Of a stretch of 64,000 nucleotides of DNA, positions 1 to 8,581 are shown in pieces. Numbering within the stretch: the stretch's first letter is position 1; each line of letters opens with the position of its first letter. Source of the DNA: Niabella sp. (GTDB lineage: Bacteria; Bacteroidota; Bacteroidia; Chitinophagales; Chitinophagaceae); the NCBI GenBank assembly GCA_017744715.1, contig JAGIAT010000002.1, forward strand, positions 186,001-250,000, given 5' to 3'. The notes under the pieces were generated by a model. That model was not told where the DNA came from, made no database searches, and was given only the letters and a program-made list of their open reading frames with translations. A program made the position numbers and the translations under genes.

Positions 1-507
1 TTTTTCCGGTATGCCGAAGTGTTACTGAACCTGGCCGAAGCAAAAGCGGAGCTCGGAACCATTTCCCAGGCGGACCTTGATGCAACGATTAATCAGCTGC
101 GCGACCGGGTAAAAATGCCCCATTTAATCCAGGATGCAATCACAACCGATCCGGACTGGGAATTTCCTGCGCTCAGTGCTATAGTCAACGAGGTGCGCCG
201 CGAAAGACGGGTTGAACTGGCCTGTGAAGGATTTCGTCACGATGATATCTGGAGGTGGGCAGCGGCAGATCAATTAATACTGAGTTGGAAGCCTCTCGGC
301 GCACTCAAAGCACAATGGGCAGCTGTTCCGGAACTGACCAATTCATTGAAGGCATACCCGGTAAATGCCGATGGCTATATTGAGCTTTACCAGAATACTA
401 CCGCTATGACCGGTGGATATCAATTCAAAACAAACAGGGATTATTTACTACCAATCCCCCTGGATCAGATGCTACTGGCGAATTATTCCCAGAACCCCAA
501 TTGGTAA
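1..507 (+). CDS. SusD-family outer-membrane glycan-binding lipoprotein, C-terminal part
   Basis: The reading frame is open from base 1, so the gene is cut by the window edge and only about 168 C-terminal residues remain. It begins FFRYAEVLLNLAEAKAELG, the helix typical of SusD proteins, followed by the conserved ERRVELACEGFRHDDIWRW segment and the usual end (YLLPIPLDQ...NPNW). SusD proteins are surface lipoproteins that cap a SusC TonB-dependent porin and capture oligosaccharides. The partner SusC would lie upstream, outside the window. A GH18 lipoprotein follows 76 bases later on the same strand, which suggests a chitin or N-glycan type substrate; that is inference from context. Family call is firm, substrate is not. 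Confidence 0.93.
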   Translation, partial: FFRYAEVLLNLAEAKAELGTISQADLDATINQLRDRVKMPHLIQDAITTDPDWEFPALSAIVNEVRRERRVELACEGFRHDDIWRWAAADQLILSWKPLGALKAQWAAVPELTNSLKAYPVNADGYIELYQNTTAMTGGYQFKTNRDYLLPIPLDQMLLANYSQNPNW

Positions 508-583
508 ACTTGTTCGGGCCGTTGCTACCATGAAATAACACCTTCCTTCATCAAACAAATAGTTTAAACTAAAACGCTCAAAA

Positions 584-1852
584 ATGAAAACATTTAAACC
601 GATCTGCTGTTTGCAGACATTTATCCTTGCAAGCCTTATTTTATTGTGTAGCTGTTCCAGGGCCGGCAGTGTTTCCTGGCCAAACGACCCTGACCCCGTT
701 GTTAAAGATACATTTCCAAAAGATTCCAATTATATTGTACCGGACACATCTAAAATTATTGAAGGATATCTGACGCCTTCAAAATGGTACACCTATTCCT
801 GGGATGATATTAATTATTCAAATGTTACACATATTGTATACGCATTTTTAAGACCCGTATCCGCTGGTGACCCTACGCTTACCTATGGTAACGCCTCCGA
901 AGAAGCCGCGGTTTACGGCTTATATCCCAGCCTTACCGATAAAACCCACTTGGGCTATGGAGACAAACTGATTGCCAAGGCGCATACTGCAAACGTTAAG
1001 GTTTTGATTGGTATTGCCGGAGGAGTGGGGCGGAATGCAAAAGATCTTGATTCAATTTTTGCAAATGACAGCTTGCGCAAACAATTCATCGGCAACCTTA
1101 TAACCCTTTGTGAATCGAGAGGCTATGACGGTGTTACCCTGGATTATGAATATCCCTCATCAGCAGCCGAAGGTATAGGAATTACAAACTTCGCCCAGGA
1201 ACTACGGATTGCCTTTTTGGAATCCGCTGTTCTGGCTGGAAAGAATATGTTCATTACAATGGCCGTTCCCAGGGGCGACTGGGCAGGCATGTATTTCGAC
1301 TATGGGAAGCTGGCCAAATGCTGCAATTGGTTTTCATCGATGACCTATGAATTTGCAACCAGCTGGACAAACCGCTTTAGTTTCAACAGCCCTTTGTATA
1401 CAAGCACAAGTGCAGGAGCAAACACCGCTATTGCCACCACCCTTCATTATTTGAAGGACACCCGGGGTATAAACCCATTGCAAATTGTTATAGGCGCACC
1501 TTTCTTCGGATGGGTATTCAGTAACTATACATCACTCGGAGGCACAAAATCTACTACTAACGGGGTGGATAAGCGGTATACCCGGATCTATAATGATTAT
1601 CTTAAAAACAGCCCGACAAATGGGTATGTAAAGTATTGGAATGATACGTGCAAACAATCTTACCTGGTCAACACCTCAACCAACGAAATGATCACCTACG
1701 ACGATGAGCAGGCGCTTATGGAAAAGTGCAATTATATAAAGACCAATGGCCTCAAAGGGGTCATGATCTGGGAAATCTCGAGAGGGTTCCTGCCAGGAAC
1801 ACCAGATCCCAACCCGCTTTTAACAGTGCTTGGATCTAATCTTTTATACTAG
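584..1852 (+). CDS. GH18-family (chitinase-like) lipoprotein
   Basis: A 422-residue protein with a lipoprotein signal (hydrophobic segment 11-21, Cys24 in LLCSC) and a GH18 TIM barrel from about residue 56. The active-site strand reads YDGVTLDYEYPS, with the catalytic acid at Glu189 and its partner Asp187. The classical DxxDxDxE motif has Thr185 where the first Asp of DxDxE normally stands. The core SxGG-like strand is LIGIAGGVG (141-149) and the late barrel strand is GVMIWEISRG. It sits 76 bases after a SusD gene on the same strand, so it is probably the surface hydrolase of that locus. Endo-acting GH18 enzymes cut chitin or the chitobiose core of N-glycans; which applies here cannot be told. 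Some lipoproteins of this fold are only binding proteins. Confidence 0.9.
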   Translation: MKTFKPICCLQTFILASLILLCSCSRAGSVSWPNDPDPVVKDTFPKDSNYIVPDTSKIIEGYLTPSKWYTYSWDDINYSNVTHIVYAFLRPVSAGDPTLTYGNASEEAAVYGLYPSLTDKTHLGYGDKLIAKAHTANVKVLIGIAGGVGRNAKDLDSIFANDSLRKQFIGNLITLCESRGYDGVTLDYEYPSSAAEGIGITNFAQELRIAFLESAVLAGKNMFITMAVPRGDWAGMYFDYGKLAKCCNWFSSMTYEFATSWTNRFSFNSPLYTSTSAGANTAIATTLHYLKDTRGINPLQIVIGAPFFGWVFSNYTSLGGTKSTTNGVDKRYTRIYNDYLKNSPTNGYVKYWNDTCKQSYLVNTSTNEMITYDDEQALMEKCNYIKTNGLKGVMIWEISRGFLPGTPDPNPLLTVLGSNLLY

Positions 1853-1908
1853 TCTTCATTTAAATGCTTGTGATGACGTTATTACCGGTACCACAACAAT
1901 CGTTACAA

Positions 1909-1929
1909 TGGCATGTTCTTTTTATGCCA
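1909..1929. terminator. Weak hairpin between convergent genes
   Basis: TGGCAT (1909-1914) pairs with ATGCCA (1924-1929) around a T-rich loop. It lies in the 265-base gap between the GH18 gene (+) and the large - strand paralog ending at 2118. No clear T-run follows on either strand, so a terminator role is only a guess. The rest of the gap shows nothing recognizable. Confidence 0.25.
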
Positions 1930-2117
1930 CGGGTTGGTTCTATGCCGGATCAGGAACACAATAGAGTACCAGGAAAGCATACATCATCCAGCTTTGGGTG
2001 ACAAAGGCAAACTGTATGTTTATCCCATATTGGAAATGGTCTGTTTGAAATCTGCAGGCCATTAACCAAACAGATGGGCATTTAATCCACAGCAAAAGAA
2101 AAAACGGGCGTATTGTA

Positions 2118-2582
2118 TTATTCCTTTGTAGTCGTTATTATGGTTTTAGAAACCTGTTTGCCGCCATCCTTATCAATCTGTACAATGCGTAGAAACAATT
2201 TTTGCTGCTGTTCCACAGCATCTGTGTTATGTTTATTACAGGAAGTGGTTATGATTCCAGAACCCAATACAATTATAATGGCAGCCAGTAACCTGTTCCT
2301 GCGGCTAAAGGCAAGCAGCACAATGCCCATCATAACTACCGATAGGAAGCCGGCAACTGATTTAGCGCTGTCAATACCTTTACTGAAGCGGTATTCCAGC
2401 CTTTCACTTGAGTTGCCATTGATTGCTTTTGACTTTACAGTGCCGATGCCTGTAAAATTTTTGCCGTCTTTTGATAGCTCAACAATAAAATGGTCAACAT
2501 TTTTTTCCGTTACCGTACTCCAGTCAATTACCAGCGCTCCATTGGCAACCCGGACAGAAACGGGACCAAACGTAACCAGTAA
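2118..2582 (-). other. Split Fn3-like module with internal hydrophobic hairpin and lipobox (copy A)
   Basis: Residues 535-688 of the protein above. Fn3-like strands run to EYRF at about 602. TM1 spans roughly 607-626, the basic turn SRRNR comes next, and TM2 covers about 632-645. The Cys codon is at 2238-2240. A 40-residue tail resumes the Fn3 pattern with LFLRIVQIDKDG. The other copies have Cys codons at 7443, 13261 and 49279, with tails of 39, 39 and 42 residues. What is seen: hydrophobicity, the basic turn, the Cys and the constant spacing. What is inferred: lipidation or cleavage at Cys. Confidence 0.75.
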
Positions 2583-4184
2583 AGGGGTGTCCCAGCTTAC
2601 TTTAAAGGTGCCCGGTGTTGCGCTTTGTTTGCCGGCAGCGTCCACCATGCTGTACTTGAATGAAGTAGAAGTGGTACCGCCCTGCAGATCCGTAAAAGAC
2701 AAAAGTTTGGGGTCAAAATTGTCGATAGATTGGCCTGCCGTTACCGCATTCCCGTTATACAGCAGTGTGCCATTAGAGGGAAGTTCTGTAACGACAACTG
2801 TATTTCCACTACCCAGTGCGCCATCTTCCGGGTCATTACCGCTGGGAGGTGTGGTGATGGTTCCCTGCGGAATAGAACCATTGGCAGGCGTTTGTATCGT
2901 TGTGGCAACATCGTCTGTGGTAGGAGGCTGCTCTATACCAAAGGACGCTCCGCTTATATTGGCATTGGTGATGCTGACGCCGGTAAGGATGCCATCGGCA
3001 GTGCCATCGCTGCCGGTGCCGCTGCCCAGTTTTTCCCCGGTGGCCACCCATCCATCGGGAAGCGTGGCGCCACCAAAAGCCGATCCTGCTGCAGGTTGGG
3101 TAGTGGAGAGTGCCACGGAATAGTCACCGGCCATAACACCGGGGAGGGTATAAGTACCATCCGAATTTACGGGAGCCGATGTTACCACATTGTTGTTTGC
3201 ATCTACCACTACCACATAGAGGCCGCCGGCATCAGAGCCGATACCGTTTACGATATTGTCGGTCATCCCATTGGCATCGTTAAATACCGTACCGCTTATC
3301 GTATAGGTAGTCAGGGAAACGGCCATCAGGAATCCGTCAGCTGCAATCCGGTCTGTACGTGCCCAGGTATTACCGCCGCCATCTCCGTCCATAGCTACTC
3401 TAAAGGTCAGGGAGCTGATATTAGCCCCGGTGATCAGCACACTGCCGGAAGCACCGGAAGGACTGCTGTTATTGGTAGCACCGGTATAATTAGCAGAAGA
3501 GTTATAAATGGTGGTGCCCGACACGCTTAACGCGAAATTGCCGGCCAGTTTTGAAACCGTATACCCTGTATTGGTTAGTTGCAACCGCATGGCAATTCCC
3601 TGGGTGTTACCATTAGCCGCAGCTGCCGTTCCACCCAATCCTGTCAGGTGAATAACGGGGTTGGTAACCGGGCGGTTAAACGTGAGGGTAAGATCGGCAA
3701 AATAGACTCCCTTGGTGTTGGTAGCCACTTTGTTTGATCCGTTTGAATTGATAAGTGCATCGGTGAAACCAGCCATCTCTATGGCGTAGTCATTAGCAAT
3801 ATTGATAGCGGGTGTAGCACCATTGGTAGCGTACTGGCTGTTAGCCGACCCGCCCAGGCTATTCATCAGATTATAATGGGCAATACCTCCCGGAGTACTA
3901 TTATTATTGCTAATATTGCCCCCAAATACAAGTCCTGGGGTGGTAGCGCTCCCTTCGATGGAAGGGTATTGCTGGTTGCTTAATTTATAGGTAACGGTGG
4001 TTGTGGGGCTATACACACCGGCATCCCCGTTGTAAAAGGTCACTACCTTATCGGTGGTTGTAGGGCCATTGCCGGAAGGTCCCCCTCCATTTTCAAATTT
4101 TAAAGACTTTTGGGCGAAAGACCAGCTAAACATCAGCAATGTGAAAGCAAACAGAAACGGTTTTACTAATGGAGTCTTGTTCAT
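2118..4184 (-). CDS. Large exported protein, paralog A: SdrD-B-like, Ig-like and split Fn3-like C-terminal module
   Basis: 688 residues with a Sec signal peptide (1-25, ending WSFAQ). Residues 26-290 form a Thr/Asn/Gly-rich beta region starting KSLKFENGGGPSGNGP, shared with the proteins at 5361 and 11266. Residues 291-421 resemble an SdrD B / Cna-B domain (ISGTVFNDANGMTDN). Residues 422-534 resemble a cadherin- or Ig-like domain (NDPEDG...LPSNGTLLYNG). An Fn3-like domain of the type-IX-associated kind starts at 535 (DWSTVTEKNVDHFIVELSKD). It is interrupted at 607-662 by two hydrophobic segments separated by SRRNR and ending in a lipobox-like TTSC (Cys649). The last strands then follow (FLRIVQIDKDG). 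No standard type IX C-terminal signal follows. Probably surface or envelope located; molecular function unknown. Transcribed divergently from paralog B, 1.2 kb away. Confidence 0.85.
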   Translation of the reverse strand: MNKTPLVKPFLFAFTLLMFSWSFAQKSLKFENGGGPSGNGPTTTDKVVTFYNGDAGVYSPTTTVTYKLSNQQYPSIEGSATTPGLVFGGNISNNNSTPGGIAHYNLMNSLGGSANSQYATNGATPAINIANDYAIEMAGFTDALINSNGSNKVATNTKGVYFADLTLTFNRPVTNPVIHLTGLGGTAAAANGNTQGIAMRLQLTNTGYTVSKLAGNFALSVSGTTIYNSSANYTGATNNSSPSGASGSVLITGANISSLTFRVAMDGDGGGNTWARTDRIAADGFLMAVSLTTYTISGTVFNDANGMTDNIVNGIGSDAGGLYVVVVDANNNVVTSAPVNSDGTYTLPGVMAGDYSVALSTTQPAAGSAFGGATLPDGWVATGEKLGSGTGSDGTADGILTGVSITNANISGASFGIEQPPTTDDVATTIQTPANGSIPQGTITTPPSGNDPEDGALGSGNTVVVTELPSNGTLLYNGNAVTAGQSIDNFDPKLLSFTDLQGGTTSTSFKYSMVDAAGKQSATPGTFKVSWDTPLLVTFGPVSVRVANGALVIDWSTVTEKNVDHFIVELSKDGKNFTGIGTVKSKAINGNSSERLEYRFSKGIDSAKSVAGFLSVVMMGIVLLAFSRRNRLLAAIIIVLGSGIITTSCNKHNTDAVEQQQKLFLRIVQIDKDGGKQVSKTIITTTKE

Positions 4185-4709
4185 AGTCGTTGATTTTGCT
4201 TATTTAAAATTGATCGCTTTTTTGAGAGCAGGTAAAGTGTTTTCGTTCCAGTAACCACAGCATAATCTTCGGCGATATAGGTGTTTGAAGATCCAGATGT
4301 AGTAGTATTAGCAGACAGCGGCGTTGAAATATTATTTTGCTTTAAAAAATTGTTCCAGGGAGAACGGAGGAACGGGTTCCGCATGCAAACTAAAGAAGGT
4401 CTAAATCCGGGTGTATAAATCTTGAAGCCTTTTCTCCCTGGTAAACGATCCTATTTTCGTGATTGTATTCCGGATCCAATAACTCCTCTATGGAAACATT
4501 GTCTTTTCGTTGCAAAACAGCCTTTTTTGAAAAACCGGACGCTGCTTTATCTACTTAAATGTAAGAAACTCTGTTGTTGAAGATGCCAATAGTCCGGAAT
4601 TTGATAAGTAATTTCATTAATCTTATAACTATTTGGCCATACGGTTGGCCTATTTTTGCTGTGCAGTTTTATTTTTTAGAAAATGGATTTTGAATAGTTA
4701 AGGGCTTGT

Positions 4710-4737
4710 GCCGTGGTTGTCTAGCCATGGCTTTTTT
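4710..4737 (+). terminator. Hairpin plus T-run, terminator-like, member of a three-copy set
   Basis: GCCGTGG (4710-4716) pairs with CCATGGC (4725-4731), with one G-T pair and an 8-base loop, followed by six T. No + strand gene lies just upstream, so it may end an unannotated transcript. Closely similar hairpins lie at 9029-9061 and 14662-14692. Confidence 0.5.
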
Positions 4738-5120
4738 AAAAACGCAACTTAAAAAAAGCCCCTCGTTAAAAACAGGGAACGCAGCCAAAACGAACTGCAA
4801 CGAGAAATTTTAATTTCCCCCCTATTAAATAACCGATCAAATGCACGAAACGCTGTAGGAAAATAAAAATATTTTTTGTTTTCCGGCTCGTGAGCATATG
4901 CTGCTGCGTACTGGTAATGCCTGTCATCACCAGTATAACAAGCCTGCTGCGCCTTCGTTACCTGCTATAGTTGCCGGTTTCTAATGACCGGCTTTGCATT
5001 GCAGTTATCGATAATAAAACAACACAATCCACAAGCGCTCTGCAGGAACAGGAAACCCGATGCGTTCGTAAAATGCTTAACTGTTCGCTACCGGTATAAG
5101 TACGTTCATATACGTAACCC

Positions 5121-5177
5121 TTCACAGAAAAACGTTACCCCATTCACAGAAAAAACAGGGGCATTCAGCGAAAAGAA
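5121..5177 (+). promoter_or_regulatory. Three direct repeats of TTCACAGAAAAA type, putative activator sites
   Basis: TTCACAGAAAAAC starts at 5121, TTCACAGAAAAAAC at 5143 and a degenerate TTCAGCGAAAAG at 5164. Spacing is 22 and 21 bases, that is two helical turns, so all repeats face the same side of the DNA. They end about 24 bases before a perfect -7 box that has no recognizable -33 element. This is the arrangement expected where an activator replaces -33 recognition. Binding by one of the AraC proteins nearby is a guess. Confidence 0.45.
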
Positions 5178-5200
5178 AAAACTACGATCCGGCATTATTT

Positions 5201-5208
5201 TACTTTTG
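5201..5208 (+). promoter_or_regulatory. -7 promoter box TACTTTTG upstream of paralog B
   Basis: TACTTTTG matches the Bacteroidota -7 consensus TAnnTTTG at all fixed positions. No TTTG lies 19-21 bases upstream. It would give a leader of roughly 145 bases before the ATG at 5361. Confidence 0.5.
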
Positions 5209-5360
5209 CGCCGCAATCAACATCAGAAACGGGTTTCATTTTTTGATGTTAGTGTACACTTGCATAACCGGTTTACCTACCTCTTACTTAATACGGAAGC
5301 AATAGAAAAAAATCGCGTTGTCTGTTTCAGACTACCTGATTGTTTTATTTATTTTTTAAA

Positions 5361-7562
5361 ATGAGCATGATGCAAAACCGTATTTGTAGTTTTTTATTTC
5401 TGTTTTTCACTTCTCTTGTTTCATTTGGACAGGGAACGCTTAAATTCGAAAAGGAAGGTGGCCCGGCTGCCAAAGGTCCTTCTGCCACAGACCAGGTTGT
5501 TAACCTCAGCTATGGGGACGGTGCTGTATATGCGCCTAAAACAACTGTAACCTTCAAGCTGAGCAACCAGCAGTTTTCAGCTATTGAAGGCAATACCCGG
5601 GTGCCGGGTTTAACATTTGGGGCTACGATCAATGATGGCGGAAATGCGATACCCGGCGCTCCCATTTATCCGGCGCTCAATTATATCGGCAATGCAAGAA
5701 ATACCGACTACGCTACAGGAGGCGCCAAACCAGGAATCGATGTGGCCACGGACTACGGGATCAATCTTTTCCCAACATCGGATGCCCTGATCAGTTCAGA
5801 TTCCCGCTCTGCCTACCCTATCAACCGTGATGTGTATTATGGCGACCTGACCATCAGCTTCAGCCGCCCGGTAACCAACCCCATTTTGCATTTTGCGGGC
5901 ATGGGTGGCTGGTTTGGCTATACCGTATCCAGTAACGACATCTATTATGTACTGGGCTACTCCGGCCAGTTTGAGCTCACCAATACCGGTTATACACTCA
6001 GCCGTTTATCCGGCAGCACGTATTTTGCCGTAGACAATAATAAAACAATTCGCAACAGTGCAACCCGTATCGGGGATGATACAAGAGGAGGCACAGTTGA
6101 TATTAAGGACCAGTCTACCGGGTACAGCACAACAGTACGGAACGTAACCCGTTACGCCGCATCCGGAAGTGTAAAAGTAAACGGAGATAATATCACCACC
6201 CTTACATTTAAAGTGTACCTGCATCCGGACGGGGGAATGATCACCAACAGTAACGGAACCGTTGTAAGTGGTGCAGGCGGCCGTACACCAAGGTGCTCTT
6301 CGGGCAGCAACGATCCTGACGGGCTTAATCCCATGGTAAACGGTGATAATTTACTGCTGAGCACATCCCTTACAACATACAGCATCAGCGGCAATGTTTT
6401 CAATGATGCCAACGGGCTTACCGACAATACCGTTAACGGTACAGGTACCAATGCAGGAGGATTAAACGCTGTATTGATCGATGCAGGCACTAACACGGTG
6501 GTAGCGGTTGTGCCCGTTAATGCGGATGGCACCTACCAGTTTAATAATGCCGCACTTCCCGGAGATTACGCCATTGCTATTACCACGGCAACCGCAACCC
6601 CGGGCAATACGCCTCCCGCGGTTATATTACCGAAAGGCTGGGTAGCCACGGGCGAACACCTGGGTACCGACGCAGGCAATGACGGCCTGCCCGATGGTAT
6701 CCTTACCGGCATCACGCTCAGCAACACCAATCTTACGCAGGCAAACTTTGGAATAGAACGGACCCCTGTTGCTGAAAACGTGGAGCAAACAATTCCCATA
6801 CCGTTAAAGAACATCATACCCATCGGGAGCCTCTCTACACCGGTACGCGGGTCAGACCCCGAAGACGGAACGATGGGTAACGGTAACACGCTGGTGATCA
6901 CAAAGCTACCAACAAACAGTACCTTGTTCTATAATAACAAAGCGGTAACAGCCGGACAGGTTATTCCTGATTTCAACCCATTGTTGCTGTCCTTTACGGA
7001 TCTGCAGGGGGGGGCTATGTTAACGTCCTTCGAATATACATTTGTTGATGCCGCAAACCAGAAAGGCGTGCCCGCTACCTATACCGTAAAATGGGATTCA
7101 GCACTTCCGGTAACATTTAAAACGGTAGACGCCTATTTTGACAACGGCCAACTCGTTGTAAACTGGAGCACGGTTATGGAAAAAGACAATGATCATTTTG
7201 AAGTAGAACTGTCCAGGGACGGAACTACATTTACCGCTATCGGAACCCTCAGCTCAAAGGCTCCCGGTGGAAATTCGGATAACGAATTAAGCTATAGTTT
7301 CACAAAAGCAGCAGGCAGTGCGGCCTCCCTTGCCGGCCTGGGGATCTTTGCTCTTGGAATGGCGCTGTCCGTATTCCCTGGAAAAAAGAAATTATGGGCA
7401 GGACTTTCAAGCATGGTAATGATCGTGCTATTCACCGTTTCCTGCTCCAAAAAAGAAGCGATCACCACCGAGCAGACTGGTCCGTTTTTTGTCAGGATTG
7501 CGCAGATCAATAAGGACGGAACAAAAGAAGTTTCGAAGATCGTACAGGTAACCGAGCGATAA
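5361..7562 (+). CDS. Large exported protein, paralog B: SdrD-B-like, Ig-like and split Fn3-like C-terminal module
   Basis: 733 residues from the ATG at 5361; an in-frame codon at 5340 would add residues before the signal peptide. The signal peptide is about 1-24 (...SLVSFGQ). The order of domains is the same as in the protein at 2118-4184: N-terminal beta region (GTLKFEKEGGPAAKGPSATD), SdrD-B-like (ISGNVFNDANGLTDNTVNG), Ig-like (SDPEDGTMGNGN), then Fn3-like from 7104. The Fn3-like part is broken by two hydrophobic stretches around PGKKK and a lipobox-like Cys (TVSCSKK, codon 7443), and ends FFVRIAQINKDGTKEVSK. Its N-terminal region is longer than in the other two and includes a Gly/Ser-rich insert near 6280-6330. 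A promoter box with upstream repeats precedes it and a long hairpin terminator follows. Function unknown; presumed envelope protein. Confidence 0.85.
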   Translation: MSMMQNRICSFLFLFFTSLVSFGQGTLKFEKEGGPAAKGPSATDQVVNLSYGDGAVYAPKTTVTFKLSNQQFSAIEGNTRVPGLTFGATINDGGNAIPGAPIYPALNYIGNARNTDYATGGAKPGIDVATDYGINLFPTSDALISSDSRSAYPINRDVYYGDLTISFSRPVTNPILHFAGMGGWFGYTVSSNDIYYVLGYSGQFELTNTGYTLSRLSGSTYFAVDNNKTIRNSATRIGDDTRGGTVDIKDQSTGYSTTVRNVTRYAASGSVKVNGDNITTLTFKVYLHPDGGMITNSNGTVVSGAGGRTPRCSSGSNDPDGLNPMVNGDNLLLSTSLTTYSISGNVFNDANGLTDNTVNGTGTNAGGLNAVLIDAGTNTVVAVVPVNADGTYQFNNAALPGDYAIAITTATATPGNTPPAVILPKGWVATGEHLGTDAGNDGLPDGILTGITLSNTNLTQANFGIERTPVAENVEQTIPIPLKNIIPIGSLSTPVRGSDPEDGTMGNGNTLVITKLPTNSTLFYNNKAVTAGQVIPDFNPLLLSFTDLQGGAMLTSFEYTFVDAANQKGVPATYTVKWDSALPVTFKTVDAYFDNGQLVVNWSTVMEKDNDHFEVELSRDGTTFTAIGTLSSKAPGGNSDNELSYSFTKAAGSAASLAGLGIFALGMALSVFPGKKKLWAGLSSMVMIVLFTVSCSKKEAITTEQTGPFFVRIAQINKDGTKEVSKIVQVTER

Positions 7563-7586
7563 TTTAATCCGGCTCAATAGCCGCAG

Positions 7587-7660
7587 GGCTGTTTTCAAAG
7601 GATTTGCTGATCGTCTGTCATCGATCGCCGGCGAACCTTTTGAGAACAGCCTTTTATTTT
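7587..7660 (+). terminator. Long hairpin with T-rich tail after paralog B
   Basis: GGCTGTTTTCAAAGG (7587-7601) pairs with CCTTTTGAGAACAGCC (7636-7651), with one bulge, and is followed by TTTTATTTT. It starts 24 bases after the stop codon and is a good intrinsic terminator. The rest of the gap up to 7935 shows nothing recognizable. Confidence 0.65.
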
Positions 7661-7935
7661 CTAGTTATATGAAAAACATCCAGGGCAAATCTTCATAGAT
7701 GCCTGGACACAACTGCAAAATCTCGTACCCTTAAACAGGACTGCCATTCAAGCGCCTCCCGAAATTCATTTCCATCCTGAAATTTATCGTCCGCCGGATG
7801 CCCGGTATTTCTGTTGCACGGTAAAAGGAAATAAACCCCCGAAAAATTCCAGTGAACAACATCTTTTCCATACCACCGGCAGCTCGGTGTTTTCAAACCC
7901 GATGGAACCGCGCCCGATCATCTCATTTCCCGGAC

Positions 7936-8154
7936 TTATTTTGATGAGGCTTTTAATTTACTTTTAATCACACCAAAGCAGTCAAAATGAATGGTGTTTT
8001 CCTCCTTCGAGATGCGGGCCTGAACGTAAAAGTCGTAAAGTTTATAAAGTGTGATTCTAATATCTTTCTCATTTCTTTCCCATACGAATTGAGCATTACT
8101 TATTGCTTCAAGTTGCGTGGCCGCGTTCGCAGCTAAAAATTCATCCTTGGACAT
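7936..8154 (-). CDS. Small hypothetical protein, 72 residues
   Basis: Starts MSKDEFLAANAATQLEAISN from the ATG at 8154; an in-frame codon at 8190 would add 12 unlikely residues. The protein is mixed alpha/beta in appearance, soluble, without signal or membrane segment (NEKDIRITLYKLYDFYVQAR). I do not recognize a family. The composition looks like a real gene. It is divergent from another small gene at 8372, 217 bases away. Confidence 0.5.
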   Translation of the reverse strand: MSKDEFLAANAATQLEAISNAQFVWERNEKDIRITLYKLYDFYVQARISKEENTIHFDCFGVIKSKLKASSK

Positions 8155-8371
8155 AGAAGTAGTTTGGTTATTGAGATGAAGACATAGCATTCCTAGTAAA
8201 ACGAAGGTATAAAATCGCCCTGGACTGAAAACAAAATAAATGTTATAAGAAAGGAACTTTATCTTATAGTATTTATAAATAACCTGCTAATTATCAATAC
8301 ACATAAAATAAACTTTGATTATTATGCGTAGCTTTAGAACCGATTGAAATTCTTCTAAATATCATAACACT

Positions 8372-8581
8372 ATGGCACCTTTAAACACCGGTAACTGCAG
8401 TGGTCTAAATTACCCGCAATTTGAATATTCGTTTACTGATCTTGAAAAGTTCATCGAAGCCGCAGGAATCTTTACGATACTATTAAAAAATGGCAAAACG
8501 GTACACTATGTTCCCGATCAGCCGCAACTCTTTAAACGCTGGTTGGAAGCACACAACATTACGGATCTCAAATCGAATTGA
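8372..8581 (+). CDS. Small hypothetical protein, 69 residues
   Basis: Starts MAPLNTGNCSGLNYPQFEYS and contains an amphipathic stretch (DLEKFIEAAGIFTILLKNGK) followed by VHYVPDQPQLFKRWLEAHNI. Likely cytosolic; no family recognized. The pattern 'ILLKNGKTVHYVPDQ' resembles a small beta-strand domain that reads a short ligand or peptide, but that is only an impression. Divergent from the gene at 7936-8154. No close RBS is apparent, which is usual here. Confidence 0.5.
   Translation: MAPLNTGNCSGLNYPQFEYSFTDLEKFIEAAGIFTILLKNGKTVHYVPDQPQLFKRWLEAHNITDLKSN

Larger units (their letters stand above)
4185..5360. other. Gene-poor divergent intergenic region
   Basis: About 1.2 kb between two divergent paralogs. 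The open frames here (for example around 4181-4384 and 4984-5364) have no family-like composition and are taken as chance. It contains a hairpin with a T-run (4710-4737), three direct repeats (5121-5177) and a perfect -7 promoter box (5201-5208), listed separately. No clear promoter was found for the - strand gene. Confidence 0.6.

Noticed and set aside
2113..3123. Long + strand open frame opposite paralog A
   Set aside because: It is antisense to a clear coding gene with signal peptide and domains; its translation is Ser/Pro/Val-rich with no family pattern.
4984..5364. 126-residue open frame before paralog B
   Set aside because: It overlaps the promoter box and repeats, has basic low-quality composition, and matches no family.
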